The notes under the pieces were generated by a model. That model ran no database searches. It was not told the origin of the DNA and saw only the letters and a list, made by a program, of their open reading frames with translations. The position numbers were made by a program, and so were the translations under genes. Shown in pieces: positions 50,342-58,981 of a DNA stretch of 64,000 nt; position 1 is the stretch's first letter; each line of letters opens with the position of its first letter. This DNA comes from CAWGJC01 sp965276665 (GTDB lineage Bacteria; Pseudomonadota; Alphaproteobacteria; Acetobacterales; Acetobacteraceae). Where the stretch lies: contig OZ255620.1 in the NCBI GenBank assembly GCA_965276665.1, positions 3,720,001 through 3,784,000 of the forward strand, in the 5' to 3' direction.

Positions 50342-51940
50342 TCAGGTCTTCCGCACGTTCCAGAAGGTGGCGAAGCCCGGCAGCACGCCGGTCAGGCTGG
50401 TGCGGTAGGCGGTGGGCTGGAAATACATGCCCAGCGGGATCATCGGCAAGTCGATGAAGGCCTGGCGCTGGATCTCGCGCGCCACCTGCTGCTCGCCGGC
50501 CAGATCCGGCGCGGCGAGCCAGGCATCGCGCAGCGTCTCCAGCCGGTCGCTCTGCGGCCAGCCGAAATAGGCCTGCTTGCCGGTGCGGATCAGCGTGTTG
50601 GCGACCGGGTTGAACTGGCTGAGGCCGGGGCCGGGGTTGATCCAGATGTTCCAGCCGCCCTGGTCCACAGGATCCTTCCGCATGCGGCGGGTCGCGACGG
50701 TGGACCAGTCCATCTCCGCATAATCGACGTTCATGCCCACCCGGCGCAGCATGTCCGCCGCCACCAGCGAGGCGGCCTTGGCGGTCGGGATGTTGGTGGC
50801 CGAGAGGATGAGGATTTTCTCGCCCTTGTAGCCCGCCGCCTTGATCCGCTTCGCCGCCGCCTCCGGGTCGCGCGGGCCGGTGAGCAGGTCGAGCCCGGCA
50901 TCACTCGCCATCGGGCAGCCGGGGATGAAGAAACCGACCGGCCAGCGCCAGCGCGACGGGTCCGTCCCCGCCATCGCGATGCAGTAATCCTGCTGCACGA
51001 TCGCCGGCAGCAGCGCGCGCCGGATCTCGGGATTGTCGAAAGGCGGGATCGCCTGGTTCATCCGGAGATCGGCCTTGAGCCCGGTCGGATCGGTGATCGC
51101 GAGCTTGACACCGGGTGCGGCGCGAAGCGCGTCCAGCAGATCGAGATTGGCGTATTCCCACCAATCCGCCTCGCCCGATTGCAGCGCGCCGGATGCCGTC
51201 GCCGCGTCGGGGATGACGGTCCACTCGACGCGATCGAGATGCACGATTTTCGGTCCGGCGGTCCAGCCGGGCGTGCCGTCCGCGCGCGGGCGGTATTGCT
51301 CGAAGCGTTCATAGACATAGCGCGAGCCGGAGACCGCCTCGTCCGCCCGGTAGCGGAACGGCCCGCTGCCGACCATCTCCGTCACCTGCCTGAACGGATC
51401 GGTCATCGCCAGCCGCTCGGGCATGATCGCGGGCATGAAGGAGGGCGTGCTCGCCAGCACGTCCGGGAGCAGCGGGAAGGCGCGCTTGAGGCGGAAGCGG
51501 ATGGTGCGGTCGTCCGGCGCGGACAGCTCGTCCGTCGCGGCCATCAGCGCCTGGCCGAACGGGTCGCGGGCGCAGAAGCGCCGGAGGCTCGCCGCCGCAT
51601 CGCGCGCCAGCACCGGCGAGCCGTCATGGAACAGCAGGCCGGCCCGGAGCGTGAGGGACCAGAGCTTGCCCTCATCCTCGGTGGTCGCGCCCTCGACCAT
51701 CTGCGGCGCGGGACGATAGCTCGCGTCGAGGCCGTACAGCGTGTCGAACACCATGTAGCCGTGCGTGCGCACGTTGATCGCCGGAATCCAGGCCGGGTCG
51801 AGCGAGTTGAGATCGCTCTGCGGGATGAATTTCAACACCTTCGCACCCCGTGGTTTCGCACCTTGGGCCCGCGCGAGATTCGGCGCGGCGAGCGATCCGG
51901 CCGATGACGCCGCGAGCGTCAGGAAATCTCGCCGCTGCAT
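50342..51940 (-). CDS. Orphan peptide-type ABC substrate-binding protein
   Basis: 532 aa with a clean Tat signal (QRRDFLTLAASSAGSLAAPNLARAQG). The mature part is a family-5 binding protein: KVLKFIPQSDLNSLDPAWIPAINVRTHGYMVFDTLYGLD, LWSLTLRAGLLFHDGSPVLARDAAASLRRF, MVGSGPFRYRADEAVSGSRYVYERF, QGGWNIWINPGPG. No permease or ATPase gene is adjacent. It may serve one of the two complete dipeptide-type importers in the window, or one elsewhere. The gene is intact. Confidence 0.92.
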   Translation of the reverse strand: MQRRDFLTLAASSAGSLAAPNLARAQGAKPRGAKVLKFIPQSDLNSLDPAWIPAINVRTHGYMVFDTLYGLDASYRPAPQMVEGATTEDEGKLWSLTLRAGLLFHDGSPVLARDAAASLRRFCARDPFGQALMAATDELSAPDDRTIRFRLKRAFPLLPDVLASTPSFMPAIMPERLAMTDPFRQVTEMVGSGPFRYRADEAVSGSRYVYERFEQYRPRADGTPGWTAGPKIVHLDRVEWTVIPDAATASGALQSGEADWWEYANLDLLDALRAAPGVKLAITDPTGLKADLRMNQAIPPFDNPEIRRALLPAIVQQDYCIAMAGTDPSRWRWPVGFFIPGCPMASDAGLDLLTGPRDPEAAAKRIKAAGYKGEKILILSATNIPTAKAASLVAADMLRRVGMNVDYAEMDWSTVATRRMRKDPVDQGGWNIWINPGPGLSQFNPVANTLIRTGKQAYFGWPQSDRLETLRDAWLAAPDLAGEQQVAREIQRQAFIDLPMIPLGMYFQPTAYRTSLTGVLPGFATFWNVRKT

Positions 51941-52529
51941 GGCCTCACCCCATTCTCGTCCGCGACACGGTCAGCCTGGCGCGCAGGCTCATGACGGGGT
52001 CCGCATTTCGCGTGCAGAGGGGGCGTCAGGTCAACTTGAATGTGTCTCCCGCGCGGCGATGAGGAGCCGGCGTGTGCCGATACCTTCGCTCACTGGCACG
52101 GCGTCGGTGATCGGCGAATGGAAGATGTCAGGGGACGCTCGAGCACGGTCTCCAGGATGGCTGCCCGGCCTTCCCGCAGGTTTCGAGCGAGATTGGTAGT
52201 CATCAGCGAAAAATCCGGTCCCATCGCCACATCGAGCCGAGCGGCGACGCGGCGCTGCTCTCTGCTTGGTGTTTTCGCCGCTCCGCGAACCAGGCGATCG
52301 TGGCGTCGGTCCGGTCGGTCCAGCGCGCGATGCGTTGCGGGAGATCGTGCTGCCCGTCATGCGAACGGGAAGTGGCGTCATCATCCATCCGGACCACCTC
52401 CGCGCTTTACGTCGCATAGGCGCATATGCCTGCATGGGGCAGGCCGGGTGACTTGCTCGGCCCAGGTTGCTCGGGCCAGGGTTGCTCGGGCCAGGATCGT
52501 GCGGCTAGAACGCGCGTCCGTACCGGCCC
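51941..52529. other. Gene-free stretch with a small tandem repeat
   Basis: About 590 bp between two minus-strand genes. The open frames (for example minus 52203-52397, 64 codons) look random or at best relic. It contains the three-copy repeat at 52453-52495. I see no RNA gene. Confidence 0.5.
52453..52495. repeat. Three tandem copies of a 14-bp unit
   Basis: TTGCTCGGGCCAGG at 52467-52480 and 52482-52495, with a one-mismatch copy at 52453-52466 and a single G between copies two and three. It lies 35 bp beyond the end of the dehydrogenase gene. Confidence 0.85.
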
Positions 52530-53606
52530 TCAGGCATTCGCGCCCTCGATCGCGCCGATCACCGCCTGCGTCACCTGATCGGTGGTCGCCTTACCGCCGA
52601 GATCGGGCGTCATCGTATCGCCGCGGCCGGTCACCACCGCGATCGCGTCCATCAGGCTCGCCGCGGCCTTTGCCTCGCCGAGATGGTCGAGCATCATCGA
52701 TGCGGTCCAGAACGCGCCGAGCGGATTGGCGATGCCCTTGCCGATGATGTCGAAGGCGGAGCCATGGATCGGCTCGAACATCGACGGGCTCGCGCGGCTC
52801 GGGTCCACATTGCCGGTCGCGCCGATGCCGAGCGAGCCGGCGAGCGCGGAGGCGAGGTCGGAGAGGATGTCGGCGTGCAGATTGGTCGCGAGCACGGTGT
52901 CGATCGTGCCCGGCCGCAACACCATGCGCTGCGTCATCGCATCGACCAGCATCCAGTCGACCTCGAGATCGGGATAGTCGGCGAGGACGGATTTGACGAC
53001 CTCGTCCCACATCACCATGCCGTGCCGCTGCGCGTTCGACTTGGTCACCACGGTGAGCTTGCGGCGTGGGCGGGCGCGGGCGAGATCGGCGGCGAAGCGG
53101 GCGATGCGCTCGACGCCGACGCGGGTGAACACCGAGACGTCCATGCCGACCTCGATCGGCAGGCCGCGATGCGCGCGGCCACCGATGCCCGCATACTCGC
53201 CCTCCGAATTCTCGCGCACGATCACCCAGTCGATGCCGCGGGCGAGTTCAGGCCGCAGCGGGCTGGTGATGCCGGGCAGCATCCGGCTCGGGCGCACATT
53301 GGCGTATTGATCGAGACCCTGGCAGATCGCGAGGCGCAGGCCCCAGAGCGTGATGTCGTCGGAGAGCTTCGGGTCGCCGACGGCGCCGAAGAAGACCGCG
53401 TCATGCTTCTCGATCTGCGCGACGCCGTCTTCCGGCATCATCCGTCCGGTGCGCCGGTAGTAATCCGAACCCCAATCGAAGCGGTCGAAAGTGAGCGAGA
53501 GATCCGGCTGATGGGCGGCGAGCGCGTCGAGCACGCGGCATCCTGCCGCCACCACCTCCGGTCCGATGCCATCCCCGCCGATGACCGCGATACGATGTGA
53601 GCCCAT
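52530..53606 (-). CDS. Tartrate dehydrogenase / D-malate dehydrogenase-type enzyme (isocitrate/isopropylmalate dehydrogenase family)
   Basis: 358 aa. HRIAVIGGDGIGPEVVAAGCRVLDAL and FDRFDWGSDYYRRTGRMMPEDG are typical of the tartrate/D-malate branch. FGAVGDPKLSDDITLWGLRLAICQGLDQYANVRP follows, then VIVRENSEGEYAGIGG (substrate Arg/Glu), KSNAQRHGMVMWDEV, metal Asp residues in DWMLVDAMTQRMV and TNLHADILSDLASALAG, and the cofactor segment FEPIHGSAFDIIGKGIANPLGAF. It oxidatively decarboxylates a hydroxy-acid with NAD and divalent metal. LeuB is less likely given the DYYRRTGRMMP segment. Confidence 0.87.
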   Translation of the reverse strand: MGSHRIAVIGGDGIGPEVVAAGCRVLDALAAHQPDLSLTFDRFDWGSDYYRRTGRMMPEDGVAQIEKHDAVFFGAVGDPKLSDDITLWGLRLAICQGLDQYANVRPSRMLPGITSPLRPELARGIDWVIVRENSEGEYAGIGGRAHRGLPIEVGMDVSVFTRVGVERIARFAADLARARPRRKLTVVTKSNAQRHGMVMWDEVVKSVLADYPDLEVDWMLVDAMTQRMVLRPGTIDTVLATNLHADILSDLASALAGSLGIGATGNVDPSRASPSMFEPIHGSAFDIIGKGIANPLGAFWTASMMLDHLGEAKAAASLMDAIAVVTGRGDTMTPDLGGKATTDQVTQAVIGAIEGANA

Positions 53607-54236
53607 GCACCCGTTCTCCCGAACCTCGTGCCGGGAGGTAGAAGATTATCGGACGATCGGCAATCTGCCGCCTCGTCCAAGTCTCTAGAGCGTTTCACCT
53701 CCGGTGGAGTCGGCGCCGGCCTTTGCCTCCATCGCGAGGTACCTGTCCCCGACACGGTCAGTCGATCGACCGCCGCCTGGTTGCTGCCGAGCCGGGCAGG
53801 GGCGAATTCCTGCCAGGGTGGCGCGGATGGTGGCCGCGAGCGCCGCAGTACCGGATGCCGTCCTCCGCCTCCTTCGGGCTGCTCGCCATCACCGCCTTCG
53901 ATTCCAAGATGCGGAGGCGCTCGGTCATCTGCGCGAGTTTGCCGAGCGCCGCGGTGGCGGGCCGCCAGCCCTGACGGGTTTCGAGCGTCGCGGCCATGCG
54001 CTGGATGGGAGGCGCCAAGACCGGCGGTGACGGCCAAGCATCAGCAGGAAGGTGAGCCACATCTTGCCGCGGATCGAGATGTCGTTGGGGAAGCAAATCG
54101 ATGAAGACCCCCGGTATGCCCGGTTGCACGAGGCCAGCCGGACAAGAAGGTATCGGTCCGCTTGACATCGGGCTAACGGCGGCTTGCGGTCGGTGCATCC
54201 GCTGCCTAGGCTTGCCCTTCGTGCGGCGATAGGGGA
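53607..54236. other. Gene-free stretch with a truncated repeat and possible relics
   Basis: 630 bp. It starts with half of a family-2 repeat element (53685-53729). Several minus-strand fragments in different frames near 53760-54120 (for example RQGWRPATAALGKLAQMTER) look protein-like, but no single frame holds, so a dead gene is possible. I cannot name it. Confidence 0.45.
53685..53729. repeat. Truncated dispersed element E (family 2, one end only)
   Basis: CTAGAGCGTTTCACCTCCGG, then TGGAGTCGGCGCCGGC, matches the left arm of element D. No matching right end follows within 150 bp, so the element is broken or partial. Confidence 0.7.
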
Positions 54237-55187
54237 TTGCGGCTTGGGCGGCGGAACGGAGGATTGATCGCCTATCTGCTGCGCCGGCTCGTCGCCATCG
54301 TCGCGCTGAGCTTCGGCATCAGCGTCGTCGTGTTTCTGATCATCCGGCTGGTGCCGGGCGATCCGGCGATCGCGATGCTCGGCACCAATGCGGGCGACCC
54401 GAACCTCGTCGCCCGGCTGCACGCGCAGCTTGGGCTCGACCAGCCTATGTGGGTGCAATACGCGCGCTGGATCGGCGGCCTGCTGCACGGGGATTTCGGC
54501 TATTCCTACGGCTATCAGCAATCGGTGAGCTCGCTGCTGGCGGCGAATTTCCCGGCGACCGTGCAGCTCACCGTCGCCGGGCTCGGGCTCTCCCTCGTGC
54601 TCGGCACGGTGATCGGGGTGGTGGCCGCGCTCCGCCGCAATCGCGGGGTCGACACGGTGACGATGGGGATCGCGCTCACCTGCATGTCGATCCCGAGCTT
54701 CTGGCTCGGTCTGCTGCTGATCCTGCTGTTCGCGGTGAAGCTCCCCTGGTTCGACGTGGTGGGCGGCACCTCGCTCAAGGGGCTGGTGCTGCCGGCGGTG
54801 ACGCTGGCGCTCGGCAGCGCCGGGTTCAACGCGCGCTTCGTGCGCTCGAGCGTGATCCAGGCGCGGACGCGGCCGCACGTGCTCACCGCGCGCGCCAAGG
54901 GAACCACGCGCGCGCAGGTTTTCCTCCGCCATGTAATGCGCAATGCCCTGCTGCCGGTGCTCACCATCGCCGGGCTGCAGGTCGGGCAATTGCTCTCCGG
55001 CACGGTGATCGTCGAGACGGTGTTCTCGCGGCCCGGCATCGGCCGGCTGCTGGTGCAGGCGATCCTGGCGAAGGACTACCTCACCGTGCAGGCGGTGGTG
55101 CTGATCATCGCGTTGCTCTACGCGCTGACCAATCTGGTGGTCGATCTGCTCTACCCGGTGCTCGACCCCCGGATCGCGAGCCGATAG
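54237..55187 (+). CDS. Peptide-type ABC transporter permease (DppB family)
   Basis: About 310 aa. The core LIAYLLRRLVAIVALSFGISVVVFLIIRLVPGDPAIAML is the DppB opening. Then come GLDQPMWVQYARWIGGLLHGDFGYSY, the coupling loop HVLTARAKGTTRAQVFLRHVMRNALLP, and FSRPGIGRLLVQAILAKDYLTVQAV, with the end DLLYPVLDPRIASR. The start is uncertain: TTG 54237 or TTG 54264 (GGAGG sits too close to the latter); no ATG or GTG fits. It is first in a six-gene importer operon. Confidence 0.92.
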   Translation: MRLGRRNGGLIAYLLRRLVAIVALSFGISVVVFLIIRLVPGDPAIAMLGTNAGDPNLVARLHAQLGLDQPMWVQYARWIGGLLHGDFGYSYGYQQSVSSLLAANFPATVQLTVAGLGLSLVLGTVIGVVAALRRNRGVDTVTMGIALTCMSIPSFWLGLLLILLFAVKLPWFDVVGGTSLKGLVLPAVTLALGSAGFNARFVRSSVIQARTRPHVLTARAKGTTRAQVFLRHVMRNALLPVLTIAGLQVGQLLSGTVIVETVFSRPGIGRLLVQAILAKDYLTVQAVVLIIALLYALTNLVVDLLYPVLDPRIASR

Positions 55188-55189
55188 GG

Positions 55190-56071
55190 ATGGCCGACGC
55201 CGCCGAGATCGCGCTCGAGGAGCATGAATTCACGGCGCGGCGCGGGGCGTGGCGCCGCGCGCTCCGCCATCGCAGCCTGGTGGTGGGCCTGATCATCACC
55301 GTTCTGCTCGCGATCGTCGTCATCGCCGCCCCGCTGCTCACGCCGCTCGACCCGAACGCGCAGGACCCGCTGGCGAGCTTCGCCCCGCCTTCCGCCGCGC
55401 ATCCGATGGGCGCCGACAGCTTCGGCCGCGACCTGTTCGCGCGCGTGCTCTATGGCGGCCGGACGACGATGCTGGCGAGCCTCGGCGTGGTGATCCTCGG
55501 CGGCGTGGCCGGCACCGCGCTCGGGCTGATCGCCGGGTATTTCGGCGGCGTGCTCGGCTTCGTCATCATGCGGCTGATCGACCTGCTGCTCGCCTTCCCC
55601 GGCATCCTGCTGGCGCTCGCGGTCTCCGCCGTGCTGGGGCCCGGGCTGTTCAACGGCGTGATCGCGATCGCGGCGATCCTGGTGCCGATCTATGCGCGGC
55701 TGGTCGAGGGGGCGACCGCGGAGGTGCGGCATCTTCCCTATGTCGACGCCGCGGTGACGCTCGGCTCGGGCGCGTTCCGCATCATCCTGCGCCACGTGCT
55801 GCCGAACGTCTCGCCCGGCATCATCGTGCTGACCACCACCTGGCTCGGCATCGCCGCGTTGTGGATCGCGGCCCTCGGGTTCATCGGCCTCGGCGTGCAG
55901 CCGCCGACGGCGGAATGGGGGGCGATCCTGAACGACGGCGCGAACTACATCACCGTCGCGTGGTGGATCACCTTCTTTCCCGGCCTGTTCCTGGCGCTGT
56001 TCGTGGTCGGCGTGAACCTGATCGGCGACGGGTTGCGCGACGAGCTCGATCCGACTCTCTCCCGGCACTGA
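55190..56071 (+). CDS. Peptide-type ABC transporter permease (DppC family)
   Basis: 293 aa from ATG 55190, two bases after the DppB stop. It has the cytoplasmic N-tail, first helix (SLVVGLIITVLLAIVVIAAPLL), MGADSFGRDLFARVLYGGRTTM, IDLLLAFPGILLALAVSAVLGPG, the coupling loop YVDAAVTLGSGAFRIILRHVLPN, and GLGVQPPTAEWGAILNDGANY. It is complete and typical. Confidence 0.94.
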   Translation: MADAAEIALEEHEFTARRGAWRRALRHRSLVVGLIITVLLAIVVIAAPLLTPLDPNAQDPLASFAPPSAAHPMGADSFGRDLFARVLYGGRTTMLASLGVVILGGVAGTALGLIAGYFGGVLGFVIMRLIDLLLAFPGILLALAVSAVLGPGLFNGVIAIAAILVPIYARLVEGATAEVRHLPYVDAAVTLGSGAFRIILRHVLPNVSPGIIVLTTTWLGIAALWIAALGFIGLGVQPPTAEWGAILNDGANYITVAWWITFFPGLFLALFVVGVNLIGDGLRDELDPTLSRH

Positions 56072-56154
56072 CGCATGCCTGCTTTGCGCGGACGCGATGA
56101 TGGCTTAGCCTTGATTCCTCGGCCTTGTCGCAATAGGCGCTTCGGAGATCATCA

Positions 56155-57729
56155 ATGACGCATTCCCTTCCGCGAGTGCTTGCCGCCGCCGGGCTGCTGT
56201 TCGCGGCGCATGCGGCGGATGCCGCGACGGTCGATCGCGACGCCAAGCTGCTGGTCGGCTGGGCGGAGCCGGTCGACACGCTGAACCCGGCGACCACCGG
56301 CAACCGCGATGTCGGGCCGCTCGATGTCAATCTGTTCGACACGCTGGTCTGGCTGACGCCGGATTTTCGCATCACGCCGGATCTCGCGACGCAATGGTCG
56401 ATGTCGCCGGACGGCAAGACCTACACCTTCACCCTGCGCCAGGGCGTGAAGTTCCATGACGGCACGCCGTTCGACGCGGCGGCGGTGGTCGCCAATATCG
56501 ACTACATGAACGACAAGACGACGGCGTCGAAGCTCTCGCTCAACCTGCTCGGCCCCTGCGCCTCGGCCAAGGCGGTGAGCCAGTACGTGGTGGAGTTCGA
56601 CTGCACCGCACCTTACGCGCCGCTGCTGGCGCAGCTCGGCGAGCCCTATCTCGGCATCCAGTCGCCGGCGGCGATCAAGCAGTACGGCAAGGATCTCGGC
56701 CTCCATCCGATCGGCACCGGGCCGTTCGAATTCGTGAGCTATGAGCCGAACCAGAGCCTCGTGGTGAAGCGCAACGAGGATTACACCTGGAACCCGCCGG
56801 AGACGCACCACAAGGGTCCGCCCGACATCGCGCAGATCACCTTCCAGATCGTGCCGAGCAGCCAGGCGCGCATCGGCCAGTTCCAGAGCGGCCAGTCGCA
56901 GATGATGCAGGAAACGCCGGGCGTGTTCTGGAACGCGCTGCAGAAGATGAACCGCTACAACGCGATCGGCGTGCCGATCAGCGGCATGGGCATCTTCGCG
57001 CCGATCAATGCCGGGCGCTGGCCGACCGATGACGTGGCCGTGCGCAAGGCGATCATCTACTCGATCGACAAGAAGGGCGTGAGCCAGCTTGCCGATGCCG
57101 GCGCGCATCCGGTCAGCAACACGCCGCTCGAGAAGGGCATGACCGGCTATGATGCGGCGCTCGAGAACGCCTATTCCTACGATCCTGCCAAGGCGGCCGC
57201 GCTGCTGAAGGGCGCCGGCTGGAGCAAGACCGGCGAGTTCTGGCAGAAGGACGGCAAGACTCTCGCGGTCAATCTCACCGCGATCTCCACCGTGCCGGAA
57301 TATCCGCTGCTCGCGCAGGCGATCCAGGGCTATCTCCGCAAGGCCGGCATGGATGCGACGGTGACGCAGCTCGCGACACCCGCCTGGCTCGCCGCCAACA
57401 TCAACGGCGACATGTCGATGACGCCGCTGCAATATGTCGGCGTCGATCCGGACGCGCTGCACGTATGGTTCCTGCCCGGTCAGTATTTCAACTGGAGCCA
57501 TTACGCGGACCCGAAGCTCGCGGCACTGATCCAGCAGGGACAGGTCGAATCGGATGCGGCGAAGCGCCTCGATATCTACAAGCAGGTGCAGCAGATCATC
57601 ATGGACCAGGCGATCGAGATGCCGATCCACATGAATATCGACTTGGTGATGACGAGCCGGGCGTTGACGGGTTTGTCGTGGTCCGGCGGCGGGTTCGAGT
57701 ATTTCGGCGCCGCGTCGCTGACGAAATAG
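56155..57729 (+). CDS. Peptide-type ABC transporter substrate-binding protein
   Basis: 524 aa. The signal peptide MTHSLPRVLAAAGLLFAAHAADA is followed by LLVGWAEPVDTLNPATTGNRDVGPLDVNLFDTLVWL, LATQWSMSPDGKTYTFTLRQGVKFHDGTPFDAAAVVANI, HPIGTGPFEFVSYEPNQSLVVKRNEDY and YNWSHYADPKLAALIQQGQ-like C-terminal parts of family-5 proteins. It is third in the operon, between the permeases and an amidohydrolase gene. Confidence 0.94.
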   Translation: MTHSLPRVLAAAGLLFAAHAADAATVDRDAKLLVGWAEPVDTLNPATTGNRDVGPLDVNLFDTLVWLTPDFRITPDLATQWSMSPDGKTYTFTLRQGVKFHDGTPFDAAAVVANIDYMNDKTTASKLSLNLLGPCASAKAVSQYVVEFDCTAPYAPLLAQLGEPYLGIQSPAAIKQYGKDLGLHPIGTGPFEFVSYEPNQSLVVKRNEDYTWNPPETHHKGPPDIAQITFQIVPSSQARIGQFQSGQSQMMQETPGVFWNALQKMNRYNAIGVPISGMGIFAPINAGRWPTDDVAVRKAIIYSIDKKGVSQLADAGAHPVSNTPLEKGMTGYDAALENAYSYDPAKAAALLKGAGWSKTGEFWQKDGKTLAVNLTAISTVPEYPLLAQAIQGYLRKAGMDATVTQLATPAWLAANINGDMSMTPLQYVGVDPDALHVWFLPGQYFNWSHYADPKLAALIQQGQVESDAAKRLDIYKQVQQIIMDQAIEMPIHMNIDLVMTSRALTGLSWSGGGFEYFGAASLTK

Positions 57730-57742
57730 GCGGTCCGGGCGC

Positions 57743-58981
57743 ATGGGAATTTTGCTTCGCGCCGATCGGCTGATCGACGGCACCGGCGCGGCCCCGGTCG
57801 CGCATGCGGCGCTGCTGGTCGAGAATGGGCGCATCGCGCAGGTCTTCGCGACCGCGCCGAGCGCCGACGCGCTGCCGCCCGGGACGGACATGCTCGATTT
57901 TCCCGGCTGCACCATCCTGCCGGGAATGATCGACACGCATGTGCATCTGAACCTGCCGGGCGATGGCTCGCTGCTCGAGGAGGCGATGCGCGAGTCGGAT
58001 GGCACGCTCGTCGCCACCTCCGCGTTTTCCGCCGCGCGGGCGCTGGCCGCGGGCATTACCACCGTGCGCGACGTGGGCGGCGCGCGCAGCACCGTGTTCG
58101 AAATGCGTCGTGCCCTGGCGCTCGGCCATGGGCAGGGTGCGCGCGTGCTCGCCTGCGGCTCGCCGATCACCATCACCGGCGGCCATACCTGGCCCTGGGG
58201 CGGCGAGGCGGATGGCGAGGAGGCGCTGCGCCGCATGGTGCGCGAGATGGCGAAACGCGGCTCGGATTTCACCAAGGTGATGGCGACCGGCGGCGGCACG
58301 GTCGGCACCATGTCCTGGCTGCCCTCCTACAGCCCGCGCGAATTGCAGGCGCTGGCCGATGAATCGCACCGGCTCGGCCGGCGCATCACCGCGCATTGCC
58401 TGTGCGCGGAAGCCACCGCGATGGTGATAGATGCGGGGTTCGACCAGATCGAGCATTGCGGATTTCTCGTCGAACGCAGCGGGCGGCAGCAATTCGTCCC
58501 TGCGGTCGCGGAGAAAGTCGCGGCCTCCGGCATCCCCGTCACCGGCACGCTCGCGGTCGGCGGTTTCGTGCTGCGCGTGATGCAGGCGAAGACGGATCGC
58601 ACGCAGGCGGAACAGGCGATGCTCGATCGCTGGCTGGTGATGGGGGAGGACAATCTCTCGCAATTCCGCAAGCTGCATGCGGCGGGCGTGCAGTTCGTCG
58701 CCGGCACCGATGCGGGATGGCGGTTCACCCCGATCGAGGGGTTGCCGGTCGAGCTCGCGATGATGCATGAGGGCGGGATGCCGGCGATGGAGGCGATCGT
58801 CTCGGCCACGGGGCGCGCCGCGCAGGTGATCGGCATCGATGCGATCACCGGCACGCTGACGCCGGGGCTGTGCGCCGATGTGATCGTGGTGTCGGGCGAT
58901 CCGCTCGCCGATCTGGCCGCGCTCGGGAAAATCCGGCTGGTGATGCAGGATGGCGCGATCCGGGTGAACCGTCCCGCATGA
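57743..58981 (+). CDS. Metal-dependent amidohydrolase family protein
   Basis: 412 aa. The metal site HxH is in GMIDTHVHLNLPG near residue 70. The likely carboxylated Lys is in FTKVMATGGGTVG, with metal His in ITAHCLCAEATAM and DQIEHCG, and the final Asp in VAGTDAGW. The C-terminal end is GTLTPGLCADVIVVSGDPL. This is the layout of imidazolonepropionase-like and Xaa-Pro dipeptidase-like amidohydrolases, acting on cyclic amides or dipeptides. No signal peptide is seen, so it would act on the compound after import. The stop overlaps the DppD start (ATGA). Confidence 0.9.
   Translation: MGILLRADRLIDGTGAAPVAHAALLVENGRIAQVFATAPSADALPPGTDMLDFPGCTILPGMIDTHVHLNLPGDGSLLEEAMRESDGTLVATSAFSAARALAAGITTVRDVGGARSTVFEMRRALALGHGQGARVLACGSPITITGGHTWPWGGEADGEEALRRMVREMAKRGSDFTKVMATGGGTVGTMSWLPSYSPRELQALADESHRLGRRITAHCLCAEATAMVIDAGFDQIEHCGFLVERSGRQQFVPAVAEKVAASGIPVTGTLAVGGFVLRVMQAKTDRTQAEQAMLDRWLVMGEDNLSQFRKLHAAGVQFVAGTDAGWRFTPIEGLPVELAMMHEGGMPAMEAIVSATGRAAQVIGIDAITGTLTPGLCADVIVVSGDPLADLAALGKIRLVMQDGAIRVNRPA

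Noticed and set aside
52203..52397. 64-codon minus-strand open frame
   Set aside because: It looks slightly protein-like (WTDRTDATIAWFAERR) but has no ribosome site, no family and no support from neighbours.
52530..53606. 3-isopropylmalate dehydrogenase (LeuB)
   Set aside because: The DWGSDYYRRTGRMMPEDG segment belongs to the tartrate/D-malate branch, and no leucine genes are adjacent.
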